A stretch of 64,000 nucleotides of DNA. It comes from RUG12461 sp045657665 (GTDB lineage Bacteria; Bacillota; Clostridia; Lachnospirales; Lachnospiraceae). Made by a program: the position numbers and the translations under genes. Below the pieces are notes generated by a model. The model was given only the letters and a program-made list of their open reading frames with translations, was not told the DNA's origin and searched no databases. Where the stretch lies: positions 217,652 through 281,651 of the forward strand of contig JAZOTN010000020.1 of the NCBI GenBank assembly GCA_045657665.1, read 5' to 3'. Positions 8,762 through 16,933 of this stretch are shown one piece after another. Position 1 is the stretch's first letter; the number at the start of each line of letters is the position of its first letter.

Positions 8762-9439
8762 CTATTTACCCGAAGCTTTGAAATCCCTCGCCCACGGAAT
8801 CTTCCAGTTGACGTTGCGCTGGATGAGGGATGCCTCCCCGGCCTGATCGCAGGCACCGGTGAAATCCGGGTCGTCCGTTTCCGGGATACACATCACGTTT
8901 CCGAGCTCAGCGATCTCGTATTTTTTGTCCAGCATCCGACGAAGAAGCTTCGGAACGATCTCCTGTGCCGACACCATGTAGATCCGGTCCTGCCCGGTCG
9001 CCTTCCAGGAGGAAGCCGCGCGAACAAACGCCTGCAGCGCCGTCATCAGAAACTCAGCAGCATTGGAGGCTCCGAGCAGAAGATCCACGAAGATCCCATC
9101 CTCGTTTCCAACGCATAGCACGATGGCACGGATGCGGTCGCTCTGATCATATACGATCTGGCTCAGCGTCCCGTCAAAGCCGTCCAGCCATGTGTCATCT
9201 TTTTCGATATGACAGCGCTGAAGGAACTGGCTGACCTCTTCATACTGATAGCTCCACAGTTCCCCCAGCGCAAGGCAGTTCATATTCTCAAGGCTCACAT
9301 GCAGGGACTTTTTCACCGCGGAAGAATTGAGGAGTTCTTCTCTTTCCACCGAGAGCACCGGAATTCTCTCCTCCGGAGAATACCCGTTCTTATTTGCCAG
9401 TTCTTCGATTTCTTCCAACCCGGAATACCAACAGATCAT
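8762..9439 (-). CDS. Hypothetical protein, last gene of the kinase-effector operon
   Basis: 225 aa, acidic, soluble. I do not recognise a family. The layout (strand-rich N-terminal half, then 'VPKLLRRMLDKKYEIAELGNVM' followed by a Pro-Glu tail) recalls the second half of the GNAT-like proteins at 13393 and 23345, where a helix ending in KKYE/GF precedes a final strand. It may be a single-lobed relative. It starts 35 nt after the phosphatase-ATPase gene at 9475 and is followed by a large palindrome that probably ends transcription. An immunity, chaperone or regulatory role cannot be distinguished from sequence. Confidence 0.6.
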   Translation of the reverse strand: MICWYSGLEEIEELANKNGYSPEERIPVLSVEREELLNSSAVKKSLHVSLENMNCLALGELWSYQYEEVSQFLQRCHIEKDDTWLDGFDGTLSQIVYDQSDRIRAIVLCVGNEDGIFVDLLLGASNAAEFLMTALQAFVRAASSWKATGQDRIYMVSAQEIVPKLLRRMLDKKYEIAELGNVMCIPETDDPDFTGACDQAGEASLIQRNVNWKIPWARDFKASGK

Positions 9440-9474
9440 CTCACTCTTCCTCCGTAAACTCTTCCTCGTGGTCC

Positions 9475-11481
9475 TTAAAGTTTCTTCCGCATCGTCAGGA
9501 CATTAGCGTTGTCCCTGCGTTCATAGGTGACTTCGTCCATGGTCTCCTTTACCATGTGGATGCCAAAGCCCCCCTCTTTTTCCATAAACATCTGACCGGA
9601 AAGATCCACCTTTTTCGTCTCCAGCGGATTAAAGGCTCTCCCGCCGTCGCGGAAGGAGATGATGATCTCCGGCGGGTCTTCTATGATCCCGCGCTCCACC
9701 TCCACTTTTCCGAAGAGATCGCCTTTTTTTGTTTCTTCATCCGGGTCTTCATAAGCATAGGACGCAATATTGACAAAGGCCTCCTCTACCGCCAGTTCGA
9801 TCTGGAACCGTGCATTCGGATCCGCTCCCATTTCCTCCAGTTTTTCCCCGAGAAAATCATTGATCTCATCCAGGGAATCCTCTGTTGCCTCCACAAGGAG
9901 CTTTTCCGTCACGATATTCTCCCTCTGTCTAAATCCCCGGAATGTCAGAGCCATCATCGTCATATCGTCAAACTGGGGATCGTTTCCGACGAAGGCATCC
10001 ACGGCCTCTTTCACATGTTTGCAGACTTCTTTGGCGCTTTTCTCCTTATTCTCATCAAGCACCGAAAGGAGTCTTTCGATACCAAACTGTTCCCCGGAGG
10101 AGCCCTGTGCCTCGTTCACGCCGTCGGTATAAAGGAAGATCCGATCCCCCGGCTCCATATCAAACTCAATCTCCGGAAACTCCATGCCCGGAAGGAGTCC
10201 TACCGCAGGTCCGTGCGGCATCTCTTCCACAAAATATCCTCCGTCTTTTGATCTTTCATCCGATTTCAGGTACATCGCCGGGAAATCATGTCCGGCGTTG
10301 CACGCCACCACATGTCCCGTAGCAAGATCCAGATACCCGAGCCACACCGTCACGAACATGCCAAGGTCGTTATCCTTTCCGAGGCGCGCATCCACATCCC
10401 GGATCACCTCCGCAGGAGATCCGCCGGCCTGTGCTCTCATCTTGATCATGGCCTTGCTGACCGCCATAAAGAGCGCCGCGCCCATGCCCTTGTCTGAAAC
10501 ATCTGCGATAAGAAACGCCAGTGTGTGGTCATCCAGCGGAAAGTAATCATAGAAGTCACCGCCCACTTCCCGTGCCGGGTTCATACTCGCAAAAAGATCG
10601 TATTCCGCCGTATCGACTACTTCCGGAAGAAGATCCGGCAGCATGGCTTTCTGGAGTGCATTGGCAGTTGACATCTCCGCCTGTACCACGGCCTGGGCTC
10701 TGCTCCTCCCCACATTCAACACGACATAGAGGATCGTAAGGACAACCAGCATGACAGAGCATGCCGGTGTCAGACCGTAAAAGAACTTATTGACGACCAG
10801 TGCGAAGGCCGGTGTCAGAACAAAGCTGAGAAGGATGGCCGTCCGGGAAGCGTGAAGTCTCTTACTGTAAACCAGGATCACGATGGCAGTCACGACCCCG
10901 GCGATATACGCATACAGATTGGATAGCTCGTAGAAGGCTTCCCGGTGATAGACGCCTGCCTGATCAATGCTGAAATAGAGCGGATGAAAAATATTGACGA
11001 TACAGGTGATCACCGAGATCGTCGCGCCAAGCAGCATGATCGCAACCATGATCCTGGTGATTTTTTTCTCCCAGATCCCGAGATATTCCATTACGTATGC
11101 AAAAAACGCATAGGATGTGGGTGCAATGGCAGTGAACAAAACCGTATCCAGTATGATGCTGAGGATCCTTAGCTCTGCGTGTCCCTCGGTCACCCATACC
11201 GCCCCATCCGCAAAGGTTGCCGCGTACACGAGCGTAAGCAAAAAGAGAAACCGGAGCTTTAGCCCCTCAAAAGCCGCTCTGTCCTGAATACAGATCAGGA
11301 ACAACAATATACCGAGCGAAAGAGCAAATACATCCATCGCGACCTGCACCACGGCAAACGGTACCAGACTGTTCAATCTGTATCGGAGCAGCAGCGCGAT
11401 CAGACCCGCAAAAGCTGCGAGCATGATAAAGGCTGTTACAAAGCCGACGGTGCTCCCTTTTTTCATAGTCTGTATTCTCAT
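9475..11481 (-). CDS. Membrane SpoIIE-type phosphatase fused to RsbW-like ATPase/kinase
   Basis: 668 aa. Residues 1-260 form about eight transmembrane helices. Residues about 280-500 are a PP2C/SpoIIE phosphatase domain (AREVGGDFYDYF, LIADVSDKGMGAALFMA, FLYTDGVNEAQ, FDDMTMMAL), with the metal-binding Asp residues present. Residues about 530-668 are a GHKL anti-sigma-type ATPase: N-box 'ELAVEEAFVNIASYAY', G1 'FRDGGRAFNPL', G2 'GGFGIHMVKETMDEV'. One polypeptide therefore combines the opposing enzymes of a partner switch: an RsbW-like kinase of a STAS protein and an RsbU-like phosphatase. It overlaps the phosphatase at 11478 by 4 nt (ATGA), and a STAS gene lies at 13066. No partner sigma factor is encoded beside it. 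Confidence 0.9.
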   Translation of the reverse strand: MRIQTMKKGSTVGFVTAFIMLAAFAGLIALLLRYRLNSLVPFAVVQVAMDVFALSLGILLFLICIQDRAAFEGLKLRFLFLLTLVYAATFADGAVWVTEGHAELRILSIILDTVLFTAIAPTSYAFFAYVMEYLGIWEKKITRIMVAIMLLGATISVITCIVNIFHPLYFSIDQAGVYHREAFYELSNLYAYIAGVVTAIVILVYSKRLHASRTAILLSFVLTPAFALVVNKFFYGLTPACSVMLVVLTILYVVLNVGRSRAQAVVQAEMSTANALQKAMLPDLLPEVVDTAEYDLFASMNPAREVGGDFYDYFPLDDHTLAFLIADVSDKGMGAALFMAVSKAMIKMRAQAGGSPAEVIRDVDARLGKDNDLGMFVTVWLGYLDLATGHVVACNAGHDFPAMYLKSDERSKDGGYFVEEMPHGPAVGLLPGMEFPEIEFDMEPGDRIFLYTDGVNEAQGSSGEQFGIERLLSVLDENKEKSAKEVCKHVKEAVDAFVGNDPQFDDMTMMALTFRGFRQRENIVTEKLLVEATEDSLDEINDFLGEKLEEMGADPNARFQIELAVEEAFVNIASYAYEDPDEETKKGDLFGKVEVERGIIEDPPEIIISFRDGGRAFNPLETKKVDLSGQMFMEKEGGFGIHMVKETMDEVTYERRDNANVLTMRKKL

Positions 11482-13049
11482 GCGGTCACTTCCTCTTTCG
11501 GCCTTTTGAAGGTAAATCCGAGCATCGTGATATCACTGGTCTGATGTCCCGCTCCGATGAAATCATCAACGCTTTGCTGCACGGATTTCAAAAGAGTCTC
11601 GTTGTCTTTTTCCAGATTTTCATTTAAGACGGCAAGCAGCCGCTCTTCTCCGAAGCGTTCTTTGGACGCATCGAGAGAAGACGGAACCCCCTCTGTATAA
11701 AGGAAGATCCGGTCACCGGGCACAAGATTCACTTCCTGGTCAAGGTAGCCGGGATTAGCCGCTTCTCCAAGCGGGGGCGTATCTGCAAAAAGTTCGAAAC
11801 GGAACTTTCCGTCCACCTCCTGATCCTGCACCGCCAGCCGCGGGATCCCTGCTCCCGTATAAACGAGGTGCCCTGTCCTGGTATCGAGAAATCCCAGCCA
11901 GACACGTGCCTTCATGGACTGATAGTCGGCATCTTTGAACCGTTTATTCACACCGTTTAAAACATCCGCCGGTGTCCCGCCCAGCTGCGAACCCATATTG
12001 AGCATGGATTTACTGACCGCCATAAAGAGCGCGCCTCCCACATCGTGAGAAGTCACATCCCCGATCAGAAACGCGATCCTGTTTTCATCCAACATGAAAA
12101 AGTCATAAAAGTCACCGCCCACCTCTCTCGCAGGTGTCATCAGCGCATAGATCTCAAACTCCGGCACATCCACAAAATCCGGAAAAAGATTGGGGAGGAT
12201 GCTGGTCTGGATCTTCTTTGCGGTATCAAATTCCATCTGCGTCACGGCCCCTTTGTTGCCGTTTTGCAGATTCAGAATGACATACATGATGAGCACAAGA
12301 AGCAGGATCACGCCGTAATCCAGATAGAAATCATCCGCGAACATATCGACCAGGACCAGGATCAGGATCGCCACGGTAAACACCATCAAAGCGGCGATGT
12401 GATACCCATTTAATCGTTTCCGGTAAACAACTGCTATGATGATAAAGATCACGGGGATCACAGCTTTAAAACAGGTATTAAGAAGAGCCAGGGGGCCGAT
12501 GGAATAGATTCCGTTTTCATCCACCCAGAAAAAAACGGGCATAAAGAGATTGAGTACGGCGAGGCCGCTGAGAATGAAGCAGGGCACCGCAAACATCCTG
12601 CGCATGATGATGGAGAGCTTCTCCCGATCCAGCTCCAGAAGCTGCATGATGTAGACAACCGCCAGATAATACATCAGGTAATCCAGACCATAGGCGACCG
12701 TTTCGCCGAAGAGCTGGGCGTTCCGAAGTGCCGGTCTCCCGTCCAGAAAATAAGAGCTGCTGTCGGCTGCCATTGCAAGGAAGTCGAATACGAGGAGCAT
12801 AAAAAACACACGCCGCGTCGCTTTTTTCTGTGTACGATCCAGTAAACCGCATGCAAACAGAACGATCGCAAGCAGCATGGCCATCAGAAAATAGCCCGCA
12901 TTAAAGAGCGAAGGGCTTTTGATGTCCTCTACGCCGTAGCGCCCGAATATGAAGAGCACCACAAAAAAGCATACGCTCATAAAGACCGGGATCAGCGCAA
13001 CAAAAATTCTTTTCCCGCGTTCCTGCCGGGTATCCGCCGAATTCTCCAA
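11478..13049 (-). CDS. Membrane SpoIIE-type PP2C phosphatase
   Basis: 523 aa. About eight transmembrane helices in residues 15-250 have the same plan as the protein at 9475, so the two probably arose by duplication. A PP2C/SpoIIE domain occupies about 285-515: AREVGGDFYDFF, FLIGDVTSHDVGGALFMAVSKSML, DRIFLYTEGV and a C-terminal TSDITML. The usual SGKG loop reads TSHD, which may alter metal or substrate contact. It should dephosphorylate a STAS-domain antagonist; the STAS gene ends only 16 nt upstream. The membrane region suggests that an envelope signal controls it. Confidence 0.9.
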   Translation of the reverse strand: MENSADTRQERGKRIFVALIPVFMSVCFFVVLFIFGRYGVEDIKSPSLFNAGYFLMAMLLAIVLFACGLLDRTQKKATRRVFFMLLVFDFLAMAADSSSYFLDGRPALRNAQLFGETVAYGLDYLMYYLAVVYIMQLLELDREKLSIIMRRMFAVPCFILSGLAVLNLFMPVFFWVDENGIYSIGPLALLNTCFKAVIPVIFIIIAVVYRKRLNGYHIAALMVFTVAILILVLVDMFADDFYLDYGVILLLVLIMYVILNLQNGNKGAVTQMEFDTAKKIQTSILPNLFPDFVDVPEFEIYALMTPAREVGGDFYDFFMLDENRIAFLIGDVTSHDVGGALFMAVSKSMLNMGSQLGGTPADVLNGVNKRFKDADYQSMKARVWLGFLDTRTGHLVYTGAGIPRLAVQDQEVDGKFRFELFADTPPLGEAANPGYLDQEVNLVPGDRIFLYTEGVPSSLDASKERFGEERLLAVLNENLEKDNETLLKSVQQSVDDFIGAGHQTSDITMLGFTFKRPKEEVTA

Positions 13050-13065
13050 CGATTATCTCTCCCGA

Positions 13066-13365
13066 TTATTTCAAATGGAACAGGCTGGAAAGCCCGGTCA
13101 TTTCGAATACCTGGAGAACATTCTCTCCCGGATTTTCCACGGAGAGTTCTCCACCCTTTTTGTAAAGGATCATATAAAGATTCCGAATCGCGCGGATTCC
13201 GGCGCTGGAGATATAAGAAAGCTCTTTCATGTCCAGGATCACCCGGCTGTAGTTTTCGCCGGCCTGAGTAAACACCTCCGCCGCCTCTTTGGATGTTTTT
13301 GTGTCCAGACGTCCTTTGAGTTTCAGAACGCCGGTGCCGTCGATTTCCATCAATTCTGTTTCCAT
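13066..13365 (-). CDS. STAS-domain anti-sigma-factor antagonist-type protein
   Basis: 99 aa, a single STAS domain of RsbV/SpoIIAA size. The phosphoacceptor loop reads LSYISSAGIRAI; Ser54 aligns with the Ser that RsbW-type kinases modify. In the family the dephosphorylated form binds and titrates the kinase. Its likely kinase is the GHKL half of the protein at 9475, and its likely phosphatases are the PP2C domains at 9475, 11478 and 15982. The gene sits directly upstream of two of them (16-nt gap), which completes a partner switch in one operon. Confidence 0.92.
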   Translation of the reverse strand: METELMEIDGTGVLKLKGRLDTKTSKEAAEVFTQAGENYSRVILDMKELSYISSAGIRAIRNLYMILYKKGGELSVENPGENVLQVFEMTGLSSLFHLK

Positions 13366-13392
13366 AATATCCTCCTGCTTCTCTTTTTTCTG

Positions 13393-14289
13393 TCACTCCG
13401 TGTCTTCTCCGTCATAAATTCCCATCCGGACATCGATGGGGTGAAGATCCGGGAAAAGTCGATCCCAGAGGGCTCCTGCCTGTTCGCTCTGAATCGAGAT
13501 CATGACGTTCGTCGCCTCCGCAGTATCATAAAAAGCCTCCGCGGATCTCTGGATCAGATCGCGGGTTGTTTTCAACCTGCTTTCCTCTTTGTCGGAGATA
13601 TGCAGCCGATACAGGTAGACCCGTCCATGGCCATCCATCGCGCAGAGCAAAATGCCAAGAAGAATACCGTCCCGGATATAAAGAGAGCTTAAATTTCTGT
13701 CATAGGAATACATCCGCCCCTCCGTAAACCAGGTCTCATCGATGAGATCCTCCATGCTGTTTCGGATCAGATAATCCGCAAGCTCCCCATCATGCTCTGT
13801 TCCGAGTGCGCAGAACGCCCCGCTCAGCGGCGTGTGCCTTCTCGGGATCGAGCGCATCACATCCTGCTTCCCCACTACAAGCCGGTTGCAGGGCGCGATG
13901 GTAAAGAGAAACCCCGCATACTCAAGGAAGGACGTGATCTCATCGCAGGCAGGATTCAGGGAGATCTCACAGAAGACATCCTCCGTCTCAAGGTCATTCT
14001 GGATCTCAAAAAACCGGCGGAGCAGCTCCATGCCGATTCCCTGCCCCCGGACCTCATCCTCCACAAAAAGCCATAGCAGTTTCGCCAGAATGCCGTGTTC
14101 TTCATTCGGCGGCTCCATCCTGTAGACAAGCGCTCCGCAGGTTCCCCACATATCACCTGACTTAATAGCCGCCCCCAGTCCGTAGCACCCTTCCATCTCC
14201 AGTTCTCCTTCGATATCTTCGGAGAGGAGATCGGAAAAACAGTCCAGCGTATCCAGGTTGATCTCGGGAAAGATCAATTCATCCTTCAT
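13393..14289 (-). CDS. Tandem GNAT-like protein paired with the GXSXG hydrolase
   Basis: 298 aa. The N-terminal half contains a GNAT acetyl-CoA loop: 'LLWLFVEDEVRGQGIGMELL', where RGQGIG fits the Q/R-x-x-G-x-G signature, followed by 'ISLNPACDEITSFLEYAGF'. The C-terminal half repeats the alpha/beta outline but lacks the loop. The start overlaps the end of the hydrolase gene at 14279 by 11 nt, indicating translational coupling. Related two-lobed proteins lie beside the UbiB-kinase protein (23345) and the protease protein (24688), so one such gene accompanies each large effector-like protein. It may be a modifier, chaperone or immunity protein; the sequence does not decide. Confidence 0.75.
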   Translation of the reverse strand: MKDELIFPEINLDTLDCFSDLLSEDIEGELEMEGCYGLGAAIKSGDMWGTCGALVYRMEPPNEEHGILAKLLWLFVEDEVRGQGIGMELLRRFFEIQNDLETEDVFCEISLNPACDEITSFLEYAGFLFTIAPCNRLVVGKQDVMRSIPRRHTPLSGAFCALGTEHDGELADYLIRNSMEDLIDETWFTEGRMYSYDRNLSSLYIRDGILLGILLCAMDGHGRVYLYRLHISDKEESRLKTTRDLIQRSAEAFYDTAEATNVMISIQSEQAGALWDRLFPDLHPIDVRMGIYDGEDTE

Positions 14290-15934
14290 GTTGGTCCACC
14301 TTTCCCTGATCCTTGCGATCGAAAAACTCCCTTACGGCCCGGCCAATGACTGCAAAACGCTTTTCCTGGGAATCACTGTTTGCAAGCAGCGGCAATTTAT
14401 GGTAAATCCTGTCAAGCACATTCAGATACCCATCCCAGCTTTCTATCTTGACCAGCGTTCCGTTCTCATCCGAAAAGTAGACCCCCTCCGGAAGACTGTT
14501 GATACCGTGTCCCCGAAAAGCAGACATGGTAAGCGGATCTATATATGCCTTCCTGTGCTGCTCCTTTGTGGCATTTTTCGCCATCTCATCTTCCATCCTG
14601 GGATATCCGGCCTCAAGATGACCAAAGGGCGTGATGATGATCCGCTTCGCGCCGTTGACCTGCTGGGGCGTAAAGAAATGCTCCTGCGACACACGAAGAG
14701 AATAAAACACCGTGGACTCCTGCTGTCCCTCCAGAGACCGGTATTTCCCGTTTTCTCCGGAATTCTGCGGGATCACTTTGCCATCCTTATCATACTTCGA
14801 TTTGGTATCAAAATTCACCTTCTCGCGGATCCCGGTTCTGGAGAATTTCCCGGGAACCGGGTCATGAAGGACGATATCAAATTTTACCAACATCGCGATT
14901 TCTTCCGGATAGTTTTCATGGATCCAGTGGTTTAACCGCATGGCAGCCATACTGGTGGCAGTACCGCCCCGGCTGTGCCCCTGCATCATGACATGAATGT
15001 TCTTCCAGTCTTCCCTCGGACGCTTCATCATATCATCCAGTTTCGGTGCCAGCCACTGGCTCCCCAGAGAAAGCACGTAATCCTCCAGATTTTCCATGGA
15101 ATAGTCGCCCGTGTTTGCAAGCGAAAAAAAGCCCTGCGGTCCTCCCAGGTTGTATCTGGTCTTCTGGATCCCGAACTCATCCATGGTATCCTTCTTGCGG
15201 ATGAACTCATATTTTTTCCGCTTCCCATCCCGGGTCTGCAGGGTGACCTGCTTGCCCAGCACCACATCCCTGTTATAATCCGCGGTTTCGTTGTATTCGC
15301 GGATATGGGGATCATTGGGATCATGCAGTCTCGGGATCCAGTTGAACCATTTAAATCTACTGATCTTTGACAGAAACCGCAGTATTTTATAATTTGAGGT
15401 CCTTACCCTGTCCATGGGTATACTGCCGTTCGAAAGCTTTCTTACCTTTTTGCTGTTCTTAAAGGACGCCTCCCTGCAAAAGTCGTGGGCGCCGGATCCG
15501 CCGATGTCAAACTGCAGGGTATCCTCACCGTTTGCCGCATAAGCCGTTCCCCGGGAGGCATAGAGGTTCACCTTTTTATACCGGTCTTTTTTCACGTTAC
15601 TGTTGTTGTAACGGGACTTCAACTTAAAGATGTCCTTGTAATTCTGGAGATAGTCCTTGTTTACATGTTTGGTCACGTACCCGGAAAGCGCTTTTTCAAA
15701 GGTATTGTGCTTAAATTTGGTAACCTGCACTCCCTCAGCTTTGTACGAGTGGGACATATTGGTAGCAATATAACCCCGATCTTGTTGGTTTATATATTCA
15801 TTCCGGCGTTCCCAGTAGCTGACCTGATTGATCTCCTGCTGATCCCGGACTTCCTGATATTGAAACTGATGTTGTTGCTGTTGCTGCTCATGCTGCTCTT
15901 GCTGGATCGGATCATTTTGTAGCTGCTCATCCAT
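14279..15934 (-). CDS. Lipase-like alpha/beta hydrolase with Gln-rich N-terminus (effector candidate)
   Basis: 551 aa, no signal peptide. Residues 1-40 are Gln-rich (QQEQHEQQQQQHQ). Residues about 120-500 fit an alpha/beta hydrolase: nucleophile elbow GHSRGG with Ser321, preceded by the strand 'NIHVMMQ' and followed by a helix, then 'FDIVLHDPVPG' as the likely acidic-residue region and 'ITPFGHLEAGY' as a possible His region. The residues around the elbow recall lipases and DUF2235-type toxins. It is coupled to a GNAT-like gene and lies in the operon of the UbiB-kinase protein. The low-complexity N-terminus shared with two other large proteins suggests a delivery or loading signal. Substrate unknown. 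Confidence 0.7.
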   Translation of the reverse strand: MDEQLQNDPIQQEQHEQQQQQHQFQYQEVRDQQEINQVSYWERRNEYINQQDRGYIATNMSHSYKAEGVQVTKFKHNTFEKALSGYVTKHVNKDYLQNYKDIFKLKSRYNNSNVKKDRYKKVNLYASRGTAYAANGEDTLQFDIGGSGAHDFCREASFKNSKKVRKLSNGSIPMDRVRTSNYKILRFLSKISRFKWFNWIPRLHDPNDPHIREYNETADYNRDVVLGKQVTLQTRDGKRKKYEFIRKKDTMDEFGIQKTRYNLGGPQGFFSLANTGDYSMENLEDYVLSLGSQWLAPKLDDMMKRPREDWKNIHVMMQGHSRGGTATSMAAMRLNHWIHENYPEEIAMLVKFDIVLHDPVPGKFSRTGIREKVNFDTKSKYDKDGKVIPQNSGENGKYRSLEGQQESTVFYSLRVSQEHFFTPQQVNGAKRIIITPFGHLEAGYPRMEDEMAKNATKEQHRKAYIDPLTMSAFRGHGINSLPEGVYFSDENGTLVKIESWDGYLNVLDRIYHKLPLLANSDSQEKRFAVIGRAVREFFDRKDQGKVDQHEG

Positions 15935-15981
15935 ATCTGCTTACCTCCCGTTATGATGATTACACCTTCCCCTCTCCTTCA

Positions 15982-16833
15982 TTAACTCTTTCTCTGCAGG
16001 CAAAGGAAGGAAGCATCGTCCTTTAAGGGCTGATCTCCCACATGAGAAAAGAAAGCATCCTGCATAGCACCTACAACCGTATCGGCATTTTCACCGATGC
16101 ACTCATCGAGAACCTTCTTCATGCAGTCCTCGGAAAAAGTTTCACCTTCTTTGTTTTCCGCCTCGATGGCACCATCGGTGAAAAGGAGCAGCCGGTCTCC
16201 CGGTTCCAGAGCGATCTCATAACTCTGATAGCTGATCCCCTCCATGACCGCCAGCGGGTAAGACATCACTTCATTTCCCGGATGGCGGATGCCGCTCTTT
16301 GTCTGGATCAGAGGCGATTCATGACCTGCGTTCACCACCGTGATCTTTCCCGTGGAGATCTCATAGACTCCGTACCAGACGGAGAGACTGAGGTTGTCCT
16401 CGTTGGAGCGCGCCAGACGGTTATTGACCACGCCGATGATCTCCGACACGGTAAATCCCATCGAAAGCTCTCCCGCCAGATAGAGCTTGAAGATCGCCAT
16501 ATAAAGCGCCGCCGCGTTTCCTCCGTCAAAGATGTCCGCGATCACAATGCCGATATGATCCGCATCTATCCGGAAGTAATCAAAGAAATCGCCGCCGACC
16601 TGCGCAAGACCGATCTGGTCCGCATAGATGTCCACCTCCGGCAGATCCGGAAACATGGGATACTTGTCCGGCATCAGGTGGTAGCGCATGTTGACCACCA
16701 TGGCAATCTCCCGCTCCAGATGCTCTTTTTCATGGCGCATGGAGGAAAGCTCCAGCCGGAGCTTTTTGTTTTCTCTCTCCAGAGCCTCGGTATCCGCTCC
16801 GGGAGTTACCGCTGCCTGTTTCTCTGCCGCCAT
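15982..16833 (-). CDS. Soluble SpoIIE-type PP2C phosphatase with coiled-coil N-terminus
   Basis: 283 aa. Residues 10-50 form a coiled coil (ALERENKKLRLELSSMRHEKEHLE) followed by the usual 'MRYHLMPDKYPMFPDLPEVDIYA' lead-in. The PP2C domain (about 70-280) has VGGDFFDYF, IVIADIFDGGNAAALYMAIFK, LLLFTDGAIEAENKEG and LKDDASFL. The SGKG loop is changed to FDGG, but the metal-binding Asp residues remain. It has no membrane segment, unlike the other full-length phosphatases here, and lies between the UbiB-kinase gene and the hydrolase gene, so it probably acts on the same STAS switch or on an operon protein. Confidence 0.88.
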   Translation of the reverse strand: MAAEKQAAVTPGADTEALERENKKLRLELSSMRHEKEHLEREIAMVVNMRYHLMPDKYPMFPDLPEVDIYADQIGLAQVGGDFFDYFRIDADHIGIVIADIFDGGNAAALYMAIFKLYLAGELSMGFTVSEIIGVVNNRLARSNEDNLSLSVWYGVYEISTGKITVVNAGHESPLIQTKSGIRHPGNEVMSYPLAVMEGISYQSYEIALEPGDRLLLFTDGAIEAENKEGETFSEDCMKKVLDECIGENADTVVGAMQDAFFSHVGDQPLKDDASFLCLQRKS

Positions 16834-16933
16834 TTCATCATCTCCTTTGCCGTCTCTTCCCTGCTATTCAGTCTTAATAATAACTCAAAATACTGCCCAT
16901 GTCGAGATGAAGGGCGCAGTCCTTCCTCCATCC

